Below are positions 28,524 through 38,015 of a stretch of 48,243 nt of DNA, in pieces (position 1 is the stretch's first letter; every line of letters starts with the position of its first letter). The notes under the pieces are model-generated. The model saw only the letters and a program-made list of their open reading frames with translations, was not told the DNA's origin and ran no database searches. The stretch is from Myceligenerans pegani (GTDB taxonomy: Bacteria > Actinomycetota > Actinomycetes > Actinomycetales > Cellulomonadaceae). Location of the stretch: the NCBI RefSeq assembly GCF_014892515.1, contig NZ_JADBGR010000111.1, positions 17,859-66,101 of the forward strand, given 5' to 3'. A program made the translations under genes and the position numbers.

Positions 28524-31500
28524 TCACCCGGGCTGCGCGACGTGGATCTTGGCCGGCCGGCCGGCGCTGATGAGGAATCCACGGCCGGGCGGGAAGTCCT
28601 TCCGCCGCAGCCGGCCGAGCGGGGTGTTCATGAGCGTGTCGCCCTCCATGTCGCCCGGCGTCATCAGGATGCCGTTGCGGCCCGACTTGAACGGGCCGGC
28701 CAGCGCGAACGCCTTCGACCAGGTCGACGACTCCGATTCGCCGATCACCATGATGTCCTTGCGCACCGCGGCCTTGACGAACGCCTCCAGCGGCTTCTCC
28801 GCCGGCGTGCCGGTCAGCTCGGTGTAGTTCTCGATCATGACCGTGAGACTGCCGGGGGCGAACTTGTCGGCCTGGACCGCCTCGGTGAGCTCCTTGGCGG
28901 CCTCCTGGACGTCCTCGGGGGTCTGGGCCACCGAGTCCCACAGGTCCATCGAGCCCACGCTGCTGCGCCGCGACGAGAAGTACACCAGCCGCGTCCTGGT
29001 GCTCCGCCGCAGGGACGTGGCGATCGTCACGAACGTCGTCGTGCGGCCCGAACCGGGAGGGCCCGCCAGCATGAACGGCGAGCGGTCCGGGAGAGCGATC
29101 GGCGAGATGTCCAGATCCCGCAGACCGATCGTGGGCCGGTTGCCGACGGTCGGCGGCAGGGCGCTGAGCATGAAGTCGTCCGACAGCCGCTCGACACCGG
29201 GCGCTCGACGCGTCCCCGCGCGCTCCATCGCCTGTTCGAGCTTGCCCACCTCGCGCGACTGGACGACGCCGTTCGAGTCGCCGCCCAGGACGGCGATCTG
29301 CGCCTCCTGCCCGAACATGATCGCCCGGCCCGGGGCCGACGTCGGGCCGAGGACGTCCTTGGGCACGTTCAGCATCATGTAGTCGTCCTCCCGCGCCATG
29401 CGGTGCACGATGCGCTTCTGCACCGTGGACGCCAGCGACGGCGGGATGTTCGTGGACCGGTCCCCCGTCATCACGATGTGGATGCCCACGGGGCGGCCGT
29501 CCGTGGCGAGCTGCGTGAACGCGCCGAAGATCGAGAACCCGCGTCCCGCGAGGATCTCGTACGACTCCCGGAACGCTCCGAAACCGTCCACGAGGACGAA
29601 GATGCGCGGCTCGTCGGGCCGGTTCGCGATCTTGCGGTACTCGACGATGCTGTTCGCCCGCACCTCCGAGTACCGGGCGGAGCGGGACTCGAGCTCCTCG
29701 GTCAGCCGCCGCATGAGGCGGGTGATCCGTTCCTCGTCCTCGCCGTCGATGATGGCGCCGACGTGCGGCATGTTCTCCAGCATCGCCAGGCCGCCCGAAC
29801 CGCAGTCGATGCCGTACACCTGGGTCGGCCCGCCGCGCACCGTCAGCCCGGCCGAGATCGCGACCGTGCGCAGCGTGGTGCTCTTCCCGGAACCGCCGGT
29901 GCCGTAGACGGCCATGTTCCCGTCCTGGTCCGGTTCGTAGTGCACGGTCGGCTGCGCCTGTCCGTGCGGATCGTCCAGGACGCCGAGCAGGAGTTTGGCG
30001 TCGGTCCGCGGGTTGGGCAGCAGGGCCAGGTCGTAGGTCTCGGCGAGTTCCGGCAGCCACGGCTTACGCGGCTCGGGCACCCCGGCGATGGTGGCCGCCT
30101 CGCGCATCGTCCGGACCATCCGGGAGATGTCGTTGGGGCCGGGGTCGCCGCCGTCGTCGGACACCTTCGTCGGCATCTCCCACTTCCGCGCGACGCCGAA
30201 GTCCAGCTCCTCGACGTCGATCTGGGCGGGTTCCGGCTCGTCCGAGGTCCAGCCGCCGGCGTACCCGGTCTGGAACGTGGTGATGCGGCCCGGCCCGGTC
30301 TTGGCGGCGCCGCGCCCGGGGATCGACGCCGCGAAGTGCGCCGCCATCGCATCTCCGAGCACGTCCTTGGAGTCGGACTCGTCCGCCATGCGCAGGGCGA
30401 TGCGCAGGTTCGTGTTGGCGCGCAGGTTGTCCTTGATCACGCCGGCAGGGCGCTGGGTGGCCAGGATCAGGTGCAGTCCGAGGGACCGGCCGCGCTGGGC
30501 GACGTCGACGACGCCGTCCACGAACTCCGGGACCTCGCCGACCAGCGCGGCGAACTCGTCGACCACGATGATGAGGCTCGGCGGGGCGTCGGGGTCGCCG
30601 GTCTTCTCCAGCGACGCGAGGTCCTTCGCCTTCTTCCGGTTCAGCAGGTGCTCGCGGTAGTGCAGTTCGGCCCGCAGCGACGACAGAGCGCGCCGCACGA
30701 GGTGCTGCGACAGATCGGTGACGAGGCCGACCGTGTGCGGCAGGTGCACGCAGTCGGCGAACGCCGCGCCACCCTTGTAGTCCACGAACAGGAACGTCAC
30801 GCGGTCCGGGCTGTGCGCCGCGGCCATGCCCATCACCCAGGACTGCAGGAACTCCGACTTACCGGCACCGGTCGTACCGCCCACCAGGGCGTGCGGGCCC
30901 TGGGTGCGCAGGTCGAGGTAGAACGGCTCGATGCCGTTGTGCCCCACCAGGCCGCGCAGGTTCGTCGGGTTCTTCCGGCGCACGGGAGGCGACCCGTCGC
31001 GCGGTGTGAGCGACAGGTTCTCCTTCCACCGGTCGATGATGCTGTTGGCGTTCGAGGCGACCTCCGTGCCCGCGAGCGCCAGGTACGACACCGACCGCGG
31101 GAGATCCGTCTCGTCGCTGACGGCAGCGCCGACGTCGACCACGGGCGAGAGGATGCGGGCGATCTCGTGGGCGGTGGCCAGGTCGGCGGTCTCGCACCGC
31201 ACGGGGAAGGACAGGAGGCCGTAGTGCACCTGGCCGGACGTGGCGCTGTCGGCGCCGGCCTCGTGGTCGAGCACGACGAAGGTGCGGCACGCGGCGGGCA
31301 GTTGTTCGACCGTGGGCGCGACCCACACGACATGCACGTTGGCGGCGGGACCGCGCTCGACGAGGCGGACCAGGCGCGACCGCTCGAGCGGGGCGTCGTC
31401 CTCCACGAGCACCACGACCGACGGGAGGATCGGGCTGGGCGGCTTCTCCTCCCGGTCCTTCTCGGGGTCGCGCTCGCCCTCCAGGGGCGGCGGGCCGTCG

Positions 31501-32996
31501 AGCTTGACGCCGCGGGCCTCGATGAGTTCCTCGAGCCGGGTGAGCAGGGCCGCGCCCTGGCCGGGGTCGGCGGCGAGGTGGTCGCTGGAGCCGAGCGGAC
31601 TGTGCGGGGAGCCGGTGTGCGGCGCCCACTGCAGCCATTCCCAGTCCTGTCGCGACCGGTTCGAGGTGAGCGCCGTGACCACGACCTCGGCGGGCGAGTG
31701 CAGCGTGATCATCTGCAGGATCACGGACCGAGCGACGCCCTCGACGGCGCCGGACCGGCCGGCGATGCCGACGCTGCCGCCGTACCGCAGCGCCGCCGCG
31801 GAGGGCACGTCGTCGATGAAGACGCACTGCTGCTTGAGTTCGAGCACCTTCTCCCAGTGCTCGGGGAGGCAGTCGTTCTCCCGAGGTTCGGAGAACCCCG
31901 TACGTGCGGGCGCACGCCCGGTCCCGAGGCGGACGGTGAGGAACCCGCGGTGTTCCGGCCGGTGCGTCCACATCAGGCCACCGAGTCGGCGGACGTTGTC
32001 GATCGCCTCGGCCAGCGACGGCGTCTCGGCGATCCGGACGGCGCGCTCGACGGCGTGCGTACGGCGGATCCGTTCCTTCGTGTACTCGACAGCCTCGAGG
32101 AACCGCTCGGACGCCTGCTCGTACTCCTTCTTCGTCTGGACCTTCCGGTCCCACCACATGCCGATCATGAACATCGGGCCCATGAACATGAACAGGAGCA
32201 TGCGCGGGTTCTGGAAGACGAGGAACACCACGAGACCCATCACGACCGGAACCAGCATCACGAGCCAGGGCAGTGGGCGGGGCTTCGGCGGCTCGGGCGG
32301 CTTCGGCGACGTGATCTCGTGCTCGCCGAACCGGGTCACGACGCGCGGCGACCGGTTGAACTCGACGGCGGGGCTGGTGGGCGCGATGCTCGTGGTCCGG
32401 TGCAGTGCGATGACCGAGACGACGTCGTTCCCGATGGTGATCGTGTCGGAGCTGGTCACCGTCGCCCGGGTGACCGCCTGACCGCCCATCACGAGGCCGT
32501 TCGCGGAGTCGAGGTCGTGGATCTCGATCGACTCGCCGACGACGATGCGGGCGTGCCGCTTGGACGTCTGCTTGTCGGAGAGCCGCACGTCCATGTCGCG
32601 GCCCCGGCCGATGTAGGACGTCCCGACGGGGAGGGGGAACTCGCGGCCGGCGTCGGGCCCCTCGATCACGCGGAGCGTGGCGACCGCGGCGCCGCGGTCC
32701 GCCCCGGGGACCATGAACTGGTCGGAGACCCGGACGATCTCGACGGTCGAACCGGAGCGCAGGCCGGCCTGGGTGAGGTCGCTGTCGGGCCGGAGGACGC
32801 GGCTGTCGGCGCCGCCGCCCCCGGACTCGCCGCGCACCTGAAGGGTGAGGTTCTCGGGCGCCGCGGCACCGTTGCGCGTCGGGTCGGCCGAGAACAGGGT
32901 CTCGGCCACGTCCCGCACGGTGGCCGTCGCATCGGCCGTGACCGCCACGTTCGCGGAGGTCTGGTCGGGGCGGTTGAGTGTCAGCTTGATCCGCAC
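28524..32996 (-). CDS. EssC/EccC-like FtsK/SpoIIIE ATPase with N-terminal ubiquitin-like and FHA domains
   Basis: A 1490-residue motor of the T7SS. Residues 1-95 look like a YukD/EsaB-type ubiquitin fold (strand-strand-helix start, then RVLRPDSDLTQAGLRSGSTVEIV). Residues 105-200 are an FHA domain (YIGRGRD, SKRHARI, DLDSANGLVMGG). Two membrane helices lie at 242-281. A degenerate ATPase-like region (300-640) follows. ATPase 1 has Walker A GGTTGAGKS (706-714) and Walker B LIIVVDEF (808-815). ATPase 2 has GTGGSGKS (1032-1039) and IFVLVDGF (1132-1139). ATPase 3 has GPPGSGRTT (1312-1320, Lys replaced by Arg) and LTVMIENY (1384-1391), so it is probably inactive. The layout is closer to Firmicutes EssC than to mycobacterial EccC. 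GTG start, 1 base after the preceding stop. Confidence 0.88.
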   Translation of the reverse strand: MRIKLTLNRPDQTSANVAVTADATATVRDVAETLFSADPTRNGAAAPENLTLQVRGESGGGGADSRVLRPDSDLTQAGLRSGSTVEIVRVSDQFMVPGADRGAAVATLRVIEGPDAGREFPLPVGTSYIGRGRDMDVRLSDKQTSKRHARIVVGESIEIHDLDSANGLVMGGQAVTRATVTSSDTITIGNDVVSVIALHRTTSIAPTSPAVEFNRSPRVVTRFGEHEITSPKPPEPPKPRPLPWLVMLVPVVMGLVVFLVFQNPRMLLFMFMGPMFMIGMWWDRKVQTKKEYEQASERFLEAVEYTKERIRRTHAVERAVRIAETPSLAEAIDNVRRLGGLMWTHRPEHRGFLTVRLGTGRAPARTGFSEPRENDCLPEHWEKVLELKQQCVFIDDVPSAAALRYGGSVGIAGRSGAVEGVARSVILQMITLHSPAEVVVTALTSNRSRQDWEWLQWAPHTGSPHSPLGSSDHLAADPGQGAALLTRLEELIEARGVKLDGPPPLEGERDPEKDREEKPPSPILPSVVVLVEDDAPLERSRLVRLVERGPAANVHVVWVAPTVEQLPAACRTFVVLDHEAGADSATSGQVHYGLLSFPVRCETADLATAHEIARILSPVVDVGAAVSDETDLPRSVSYLALAGTEVASNANSIIDRWKENLSLTPRDGSPPVRRKNPTNLRGLVGHNGIEPFYLDLRTQGPHALVGGTTGAGKSEFLQSWVMGMAAAHSPDRVTFLFVDYKGGAAFADCVHLPHTVGLVTDLSQHLVRRALSSLRAELHYREHLLNRKKAKDLASLEKTGDPDAPPSLIIVVDEFAALVGEVPEFVDGVVDVAQRGRSLGLHLILATQRPAGVIKDNLRANTNLRIALRMADESDSKDVLGDAMAAHFAASIPGRGAAKTGPGRITTFQTGYAGGWTSDEPEPAQIDVEELDFGVARKWEMPTKVSDDGGDPGPNDISRMVRTMREAATIAGVPEPRKPWLPELAETYDLALLPNPRTDAKLLLGVLDDPHGQAQPTVHYEPDQDGNMAVYGTGGSGKSTTLRTVAISAGLTVRGGPTQVYGIDCGSGGLAMLENMPHVGAIIDGEDEERITRLMRRLTEELESRSARYSEVRANSIVEYRKIANRPDEPRIFVLVDGFGAFRESYEILAGRGFSIFGAFTQLATDGRPVGIHIVMTGDRSTNIPPSLASTVQKRIVHRMAREDDYMMLNVPKDVLGPTSAPGRAIMFGQEAQIAVLGGDSNGVVQSREVGKLEQAMERAGTRRAPGVERLSDDFMLSALPPTVGNRPTIGLRDLDISPIALPDRSPFMLAGPPGSGRTTTFVTIATSLRRSTRTRLVYFSSRRSSVGSMDLWDSVAQTPEDVQEAAKELTEAVQADKFAPGSLTVMIENYTELTGTPAEKPLEAFVKAAVRKDIMVIGESESSTWSKAFALAGPFKSGRNGILMTPGDMEGDTLMNTPLGRLRRKDFPPGRGFLISAGRPAKIHVAQPG

Positions 32997-32997
32997 G

Positions 32998-33699
32998 TCA
33001 GGCGTCGTCCTTCAGGTCGAGCAGGGGCAGGTCGTCGGCGGTCACCAGGCGTGAGGCGACGGCGTACTCGACGAGGCGCGCCCTGCGGTTGGTGGCCTGG
33101 GATCCGGAGTCGCCGCGCAGGCCCTTGACCCCGATCCGGTCGAGCTTCTCGCACACGTTGTCGAGCTTGCGGTTGAAGCGGGTGCTGGCCCAGCCGAGCC
33201 GCCGGGCAGCGGCCGCGGAGCTCGGGATCTCGCTCAGCCCGCTGCCCTCGCGGCGCAGCATCGGCTCGGCGAGCGCCACGATGAGCTGGCGCTGGCTCGT
33301 GGTGAACCGGATGGCGCCGATCGTCGTGGCCCCGGCGACGTCGTCGTCGTCGGACGAGATCTCGTGGTACGGCGCGTCCTCGAGGTGCAGGCTGAGCTCG
33401 TAGGTGGTGGGGCCTGCCGTGAACACCACCGACGTGCTCGGGAAGACGATGGGCAGCCGGTTGCCCGGGGGCAGCCAGGACTGCACCCCGCCCCCGGCGT
33501 CGCACACGGTGGCGGCGATCAGCGAGCCGACGTTCGACAGCCACCAGATCCCGTCCTCGTGCGTCACGCGCAGGAAGCGGCGGTGCAGGTAGGGGTTGTC
33601 GTCGACGGTGAGGTCACCTTCGCGGCCGATGTCGAAGCTCTCGCTGTCGCCCTCCGGGCGGAACCACTCGCCGCAGAACTCGATCGAGAGCGAACTCAT
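32998..33699 (-). CDS. FHA domain protein with C-terminal winged-helix-like region
   Basis: A 233-residue protein. Residues 20-110 form an FHA-type sandwich (FDIGREGDLTVDDNPYLHRRFLRV, WWLSNVGS), somewhat degenerate because the usual GR-S-N-H phosphothreonine contacts read GR, HRR and NVGS. Residues 145-225 look like a winged helix (TTSQRQLIVALAEPML, SAAAARRLGWASTRFNRKLDNVCEKLDRIGVKGLRG). It could couple kinase output to transcription of the locus. It is coupled to the kinase gene upstream (ATGA, 33696-33699) and almost abuts the ATPase gene. ATG 33699 is chosen over the open upstream extension to 33780, which is Arg-rich shadow. Confidence 0.75.
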   Translation of the reverse strand: MSSLSIEFCGEWFRPEGDSESFDIGREGDLTVDDNPYLHRRFLRVTHEDGIWWLSNVGSLIAATVCDAGGGVQSWLPPGNRLPIVFPSTSVVFTAGPTTYELSLHLEDAPYHEISSDDDDVAGATTIGAIRFTTSQRQLIVALAEPMLRREGSGLSEIPSSAAAARRLGWASTRFNRKLDNVCEKLDRIGVKGLRGDSGSQATNRRARLVEYAVASRLVTADDLPLLDLKDDA

Positions 33700-35393
33700 C
33701 CGCCGGCCCCTTCCGCGGCGACGCAGGCCTCTGCCGGGTCCGAGACGTTGTTGTCGCGCATCGTCACGACCTCGACGCACGTGTCACCGGCCTCCCGTGG
33801 CACGGTGACGGTCGTCTCGTTGCCGAGCGGCTCGTAGATCGTGGTCTCGTCGGAGAGGCGCCGCACCCGGTAGCCGAACTGGTCGCCCTCCTCGAAGGAG
33901 TTGGGCCGCTCCCAGGTCACGATCACCTGATCGCCGTCCGGCTCGGCCTCGAGCTGGAGCGGAGGCGCCAGGTAGTTGGGCACGATGTCGTCACCGAAGT
34001 CCCCACCGACCGTCTCGGCGACCGTCGGGTCGTCCCCCTCGTCGGCCGGCGCGTCCCAGGGCCTCAGCAGGAACACGAGGATCCCTATCCCCACGAGCGC
34101 GACCACACCCAGGATCGGCGCCACCAGCCGCCACGGGCTGGGCTTGGGCTCCTCCTCCTGCGGCGTCGGCGCGACGTACTCCTGGGCCCCTCGCTGGCTC
34201 GCGGGCAGCGACGTGCGCGCCACCGTCTCCTCGACGGTGCCGACGCCGGAGCGGTCGCCCGCGACGAACGGCAGGTCGGGCGCCGAGGTGTGGCTCATGG
34301 ACGACGACGGCGCCCCGGCGTACGGCGGAGCCCCGGCACCCGTCGTGGCGGGCGGGCCGAAGCCGCCCGCAGGCGAGGCGGTCGGCACGAAGCCCGGTGA
34401 GGTGCCCGGCCCGGCCGCCGGCGGCGCGGCCGGCGGTGCCTGCTGCCCCGGATCGATCGAGACGATGTTGCGGAACCTGGTGCCGTCCTGCTCGTCGTCC
34501 TCCTCCTGGTGCATCTGGCCGGACTCGTCGAGGATGTCGATCGGCGTCATGTCGCGCGACATCTCGACCTGGACCTGCTGCAGCGCCCGCGCGAACGCCA
34601 GCGCCGTCGGATAGCGGGAGGCGGGCCGCTTGCTCATGGCCGTGGCCAGCACGCGCTCCAGCGACGGCGGGACGTCCGACCGGCCGAGCGCCGGAAGCGC
34701 CGCGGTCTCGATGCGGGCCATCAGGTCCGCCGACCGGTTCGACCCGCCGGGGACCTCGAACGGGGTCCGGCCGGCCAGCAGCGTGTAACAGGTGGCGGCC
34801 AGGCCCCACACGTCCGTCGCGATCCCGCTGACCGGCGGGTCCTGGAACGACTCGGGCGGGGACCATGGGATGGACATGCCCTCGGCCGCGGATGCCTGGT
34901 CCACCGTGGACGCGATGCCGAAGTCGGTGAGGGCCGGGTGGCCGAACTGGGTGACCAGGATGTTCGCGGGCTTGATGTCACGGTGCAGGATGCCCAGGCG
35001 GTGCGCGGTCTCCACCGCCCCGGCGATCTGGATGGTCGTCCGCAACGCCTCGGCGACGGAGAACCGCTCGCTGCGGTACCGCGCCCCGAGGTTCGGACGC
35101 GAACAGAACTCCATCGCCAGGTACGGGCGGCCGTCCCCAGCCGTTGCCGCCTCGTACATCGTCACGATCGACGGGTGGTTGCCGAGCGTGGCCATGAGGT
35201 CGGCCTCGGCATCGAACGTCTCCCGCTGGGTGGCGCTCGACCACTCCTTGAGCAGCACCTTGATCGCGACCTGACGTCGCGGTCGTTGCTGCTCGTAGAG
35301 GAACACATCCGCGAAGCCCCCCGAACCGATGACCCGCTTGAACTCGTAGCCATCGATCTGCGGCGGCGCGGATGGCGCTCGCTTGCTGCTCAC
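33696..35393 (-). CDS. PknB-type Ser/Thr kinase with extracellular FN3-like domain
   Basis: A 565-residue receptor-like kinase. The catalytic domain (15-280) has the Gly loop GSGGFADVF (23-31), Lys45, HRDIKPANIL (137-146) and DFG (157-159). The loop after DFG lacks the usual GT-x-x-YxxPE form and reads MSIPWSPPES. A Pro/Ala-rich juxtamembrane segment (about 300-420) leads to one membrane helix (WRLVAPILGVVALVGIGILVFLL). The external 110 residues form an FN3-like beta domain (VIVTWERP, YRVRRLSDETTIYEPLG, a Cys pair) instead of PASTA repeats. It likely phosphorylates FHA-partner proteins encoded beside it. The GTG start has AAAGGA upstream. It overlaps the FHA-winged-helix gene by 4 bases. Confidence 0.88.
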   Translation of the reverse strand: MSSKRAPSAPPQIDGYEFKRVIGSGGFADVFLYEQQRPRRQVAIKVLLKEWSSATQRETFDAEADLMATLGNHPSIVTMYEAATAGDGRPYLAMEFCSRPNLGARYRSERFSVAEALRTTIQIAGAVETAHRLGILHRDIKPANILVTQFGHPALTDFGIASTVDQASAAEGMSIPWSPPESFQDPPVSGIATDVWGLAATCYTLLAGRTPFEVPGGSNRSADLMARIETAALPALGRSDVPPSLERVLATAMSKRPASRYPTALAFARALQQVQVEMSRDMTPIDILDESGQMHQEEDDEQDGTRFRNIVSIDPGQQAPPAAPPAAGPGTSPGFVPTASPAGGFGPPATTGAGAPPYAGAPSSSMSHTSAPDLPFVAGDRSGVGTVEETVARTSLPASQRGAQEYVAPTPQEEEPKPSPWRLVAPILGVVALVGIGILVFLLRPWDAPADEGDDPTVAETVGGDFGDDIVPNYLAPPLQLEAEPDGDQVIVTWERPNSFEEGDQFGYRVRRLSDETTIYEPLGNETTVTVPREAGDTCVEVVTMRDNNVSDPAEACVAAEGAGG

Positions 35394-35444
35394 TCGGTTC
35401 CTTTCCTGTCTTGGACTCGTCGAGTGCACCGGGACCGTGGGCTC

Positions 35445-35460
35445 TGGGGCGTGAACCCCA
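35445..35460. promoter_or_regulatory. Inverted repeat in the gap before the kinase gene
   Basis: TGGGG-CGTGAA-CCCCA (35445-35460) is a perfect 5-bp-arm repeat with 6-base spacing, the same geometry as the TGGGG-N6-CCCCA core upstream of the small WXG100 gene. It lies in the only sizeable gap (101 bp) within the machinery part of the locus. The TTG[AG]GTAC companion is absent, so the relationship is uncertain. Confidence 0.3.
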
Positions 35461-35494
35461 CAAGTACCGTGCGCTCAGCGGAGGATCCGGAGAT

Positions 35495-37159
35495 TCACCA
35501 GATCCCCTCGAACTTGAGGGTCACACCGTCTCCCAGGTCGACCACGTCGCCGTCCGCGACGATCTCCTTCTCGTTCGGGTGGAGGCGACGCGGCGGCTGA
35601 CCCGGACGGATCAGCGTGGTGCCGTTCGTCGTCGCCATGTCCGCGACCAGCACGTGCCACTCCTCGAGCGAGATCTCGAGGTGCGAGCGGGAGATGTCCT
35701 GGTTGGGACTGGACACGGTCACGAGTCGCGGGATCTCCGACGCGGACGTCGTCGACGTCCGCGGGCGGCGGCCCACGATCACCGAGCGATCCAGCTGGAT
35801 GATCTGCTCCCCGCGCGCACCGGCGGCGCCGGCCTGTGCCGATCCGGTCGTGACCACGAGCCGGCCCAGCGGCGGGCGGGCCGCGGTCGACGGTTCGCCG
35901 GACAGGGCCTCGCCGCACGTGCGGCACGTCGGGCGCGCGGGCGGGTTCGCGTGGCCGTTCGGGCACGTGACGGCCAGGATCTGGACGCCGCCCGAGATCG
36001 GCTGCGACTCGACGGCGGGCGTCGGCGACGACGCCGGGCCACCGGGACGTCGCAGGGCCGCGAGATCGGACTGCATCACGGTGTGGCCGTCGTGGTCGTC
36101 GGGCTCCTCCACCTCGTCGACGGCCGCGGCGCGGTGCGCGGCGGCCGGGGTCCCATCCGTCGTCGCCGGCGACGACGCCCCCGGGAAACTGCCGGGGATC
36201 TCGGAGATCAGGCTCGGCGCTTCCCAGGCCTCGCCCGCTCCGTCGGCGGGCCCGGACGCGGCGTGCGCTCCCGCGGGCTCGGCGGGGGCGGGGGCCGGGT
36301 CCACCACCGGGACGGAAGACGCGGGCCCGGGAGCGGCCGAGCCCTCGCCCTCCTCCTCGTCGTCCTCCTCCGAGACGCGGACCGCGGCGTCCTCGACGCT
36401 GCGCATGATCGTCTCGCCGAACAGGTGCTCGTACTCGTCCTCGCCGTCGCCACCGACCTGCGTGGCCTCGGGCACCGGGCTGTCCGACACCGGCGCCGCG
36501 GGCGCGGCGAACGACGGACCGGGCCCGTCGCCCGGGCTTCCGACCGGCTCGGCCGGGGGCGGCGGCGGGACCGGCGGGGTCGCCGGGGCGCCACCGACTC
36601 CTGGGATCTTCGCGAAGACCGAGGCCGCGTCTGGCTCACCGGAGACGGGCGGGGCGGTCGCCGGCGCGCCGGACGTCGAGCCCGCCTCCGCGTCCGCGGT
36701 GAGCGCGCGGCGCACCGACGCCGCCGGCACCACCGCGGACTCGACCGGCAGACCGCCGTCGGACGGCGACGCCCCGGGGCCCGTCCCGGACGCCGCGAGC
36801 CCCACCACGAACGACGCCGGATCCTCGATGACACGCTCCGACCAGGACACGACGTCCTGGCCGGTCACCTGGACCGGTCCGCCGGCCGTGGCCACCGTCA
36901 CCTCCACGCCCGAGCCGCGGACGGCCACGTGCGCGGCACCCGTGGACTGGACGGAGACCACCGCGAACGGCGGCACGGCGCGCAGGCCGCCCGGCACGGA
37001 CGTGAGCACGCCGAGGGCGGCCGCGACACCGTCGGAGACGCCGGCCAGCTCGGTCCAGAGGTCGGTCAGCAGGGTGTCGTCGGCCTTGTCGGGGAGGACC
37101 ACCACGGTCTCTCCCCGGATCACCGCGCGGGCGGGTCCCTCGGTGTAGTGCACAGTCAT
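35495..37159 (-). CDS. Zinc-ribbon and FHA domain protein
   Basis: A 554-residue protein. Residues 1-150 form an uncharacterised domain found at the start of similar T7SS-locus FHA proteins (TVHYTEGPARAVIRGETVVVLP). Residues 150-395 are disordered, rich in Pro, Ala, Ser and Glu, with an acidic EEDDEEEGEGS patch and several T-x-x-x motifs (ETIM, HTVMQSD) that are candidate kinase sites. A zinc ribbon (C-P-N-G-H then C-R-T-C) leads into a C-terminal FHA domain (VIVGRRP, DISRSHLEI, DMATTNGTTLI). It could be both a substrate and a phospho-reader of the adjacent kinase. GGAGGG precedes the ATG. No membrane helix. Confidence 0.82.
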   Translation of the reverse strand: MTVHYTEGPARAVIRGETVVVLPDKADDTLLTDLWTELAGVSDGVAAALGVLTSVPGGLRAVPPFAVVSVQSTGAAHVAVRGSGVEVTVATAGGPVQVTGQDVVSWSERVIEDPASFVVGLAASGTGPGASPSDGGLPVESAVVPAASVRRALTADAEAGSTSGAPATAPPVSGEPDAASVFAKIPGVGGAPATPPVPPPPPAEPVGSPGDGPGPSFAAPAAPVSDSPVPEATQVGGDGEDEYEHLFGETIMRSVEDAAVRVSEEDDEEEGEGSAAPGPASSVPVVDPAPAPAEPAGAHAASGPADGAGEAWEAPSLISEIPGSFPGASSPATTDGTPAAAHRAAAVDEVEEPDDHDGHTVMQSDLAALRRPGGPASSPTPAVESQPISGGVQILAVTCPNGHANPPARPTCRTCGEALSGEPSTAARPPLGRLVVTTGSAQAGAAGARGEQIIQLDRSVIVGRRPRTSTTSASEIPRLVTVSSPNQDISRSHLEISLEEWHVLVADMATTNGTTLIRPGQPPRRLHPNEKEIVADGDVVDLGDGVTLKFEGIW

Positions 37160-37181
37160 CTCGGTCCCTCCGGCGTCTCGG

Positions 37182-38015
37182 TCATCCGCCGTTTCGTGGT
37201 TGCGTGTCTTCCATCAGTCGTCGGCCGCCCGGCACCACGTCCTGGTCGCGCTCTGCGGTGACGCCGTCGGTGTCGTGGGGCACCCCGGTCACATCGACGA
37301 CCAGCACCGTCACGTTGTCACGACCGCCCGCCTCGAGGGCGGAGTCGACCAGTTCCTGAGCGGCGGTCCCCGGATCGGGCACGGCGAGGAGGATCTCGCG
37401 GATCTGCTCGTCGTCCAGCTCGGCCGTCAGGCCGTCCGAGCACACGAGGATCCGCTCGTGCGCCTCGACCGGAACATACCGGAAGTCCGCGTCCGGCTCG
37501 TCCGGCCCGCCGAGGGCCCGGGTGATCACGTTGCGCCGGGGATGGTGGCGCGCCTCCTCGGCGGTGAGCATGCCGGCGTCGATCAGTTCCTGGACCTCCG
37601 AGTGGTCCACGCTCATCTGTTCCAGCTCGCCGTTGGACAGCAGGTACGTGCGGGAGTCGCCGACGTTGACGATGAGCCAGTACGGCACGCCGTCGACGTA
37701 GGCCAGCACGGCACCCGTGAGCGTGGTGCCCGCGCCGCGGCCCTTGGGGCCGGTCTCGATGGCCCGCACCTCCTTCTGGGCGACGTCCACCAGGACGTCG
37801 ACCAGTTCCGGCTCGATCGTGTCGGCCTCGAGCAGGAAGCTCAGGGCGCCGAGCGCGGTGGCGCTGGCGATGTCTCCGGCGTCGTGCCCGCCCATGCCGT
37901 CCGCGACCAGGAACACGCCGTTCTCGGCCAGGTAGGCGTCCTCGTTGATCTTCCGCCGCCGGCCACGGTCGGATGCGGCACCCCACATCAGCGACGGCCG
38001 GTTGTCGGAGTTCAC
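37182..38015 (-). CDS. PP2C-family Ser/Thr phosphatase
   Basis: A 277-residue soluble PPM phosphatase. The metal and catalytic motifs are all present: RRRKINEDAY, VFLVADGMGGHDAG, GTTLTGAVL, VNVGDSRTYLL, DHSEVQEL, RNVITRALGG, LVCSDGLTAEL and GGRDNVTVLVVDV. It has no membrane helix, unlike mycobacterial PstP. It should reverse phosphorylation by the kinase encoded downstream. The GTG start overlaps the RDD-FHA stop (GTGA, 38012-38015). The zinc-ribbon/FHA gene starts 22 bases after its stop. The whole kinase/phosphatase/FHA set is therefore expressed from one coupled run. Confidence 0.9.
   Translation of the reverse strand: MNSDNRPSLMWGAASDRGRRRKINEDAYLAENGVFLVADGMGGHDAGDIASATALGALSFLLEADTIEPELVDVLVDVAQKEVRAIETGPKGRGAGTTLTGAVLAYVDGVPYWLIVNVGDSRTYLLSNGELEQMSVDHSEVQELIDAGMLTAEEARHHPRRNVITRALGGPDEPDADFRYVPVEAHERILVCSDGLTAELDDEQIREILLAVPDPGTAAQELVDSALEAGGRDNVTVLVVDVTGVPHDTDGVTAERDQDVVPGGRRLMEDTQPRNGG

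Noticed and set aside
28437-33128. Very long open frame on the plus strand opposite the ATPase gene
   Set aside because: It is antisense to the well-conserved EssC-like gene, has low-complexity Arg/His/Asp-rich composition and no domain. High GC creates such shadow frames.
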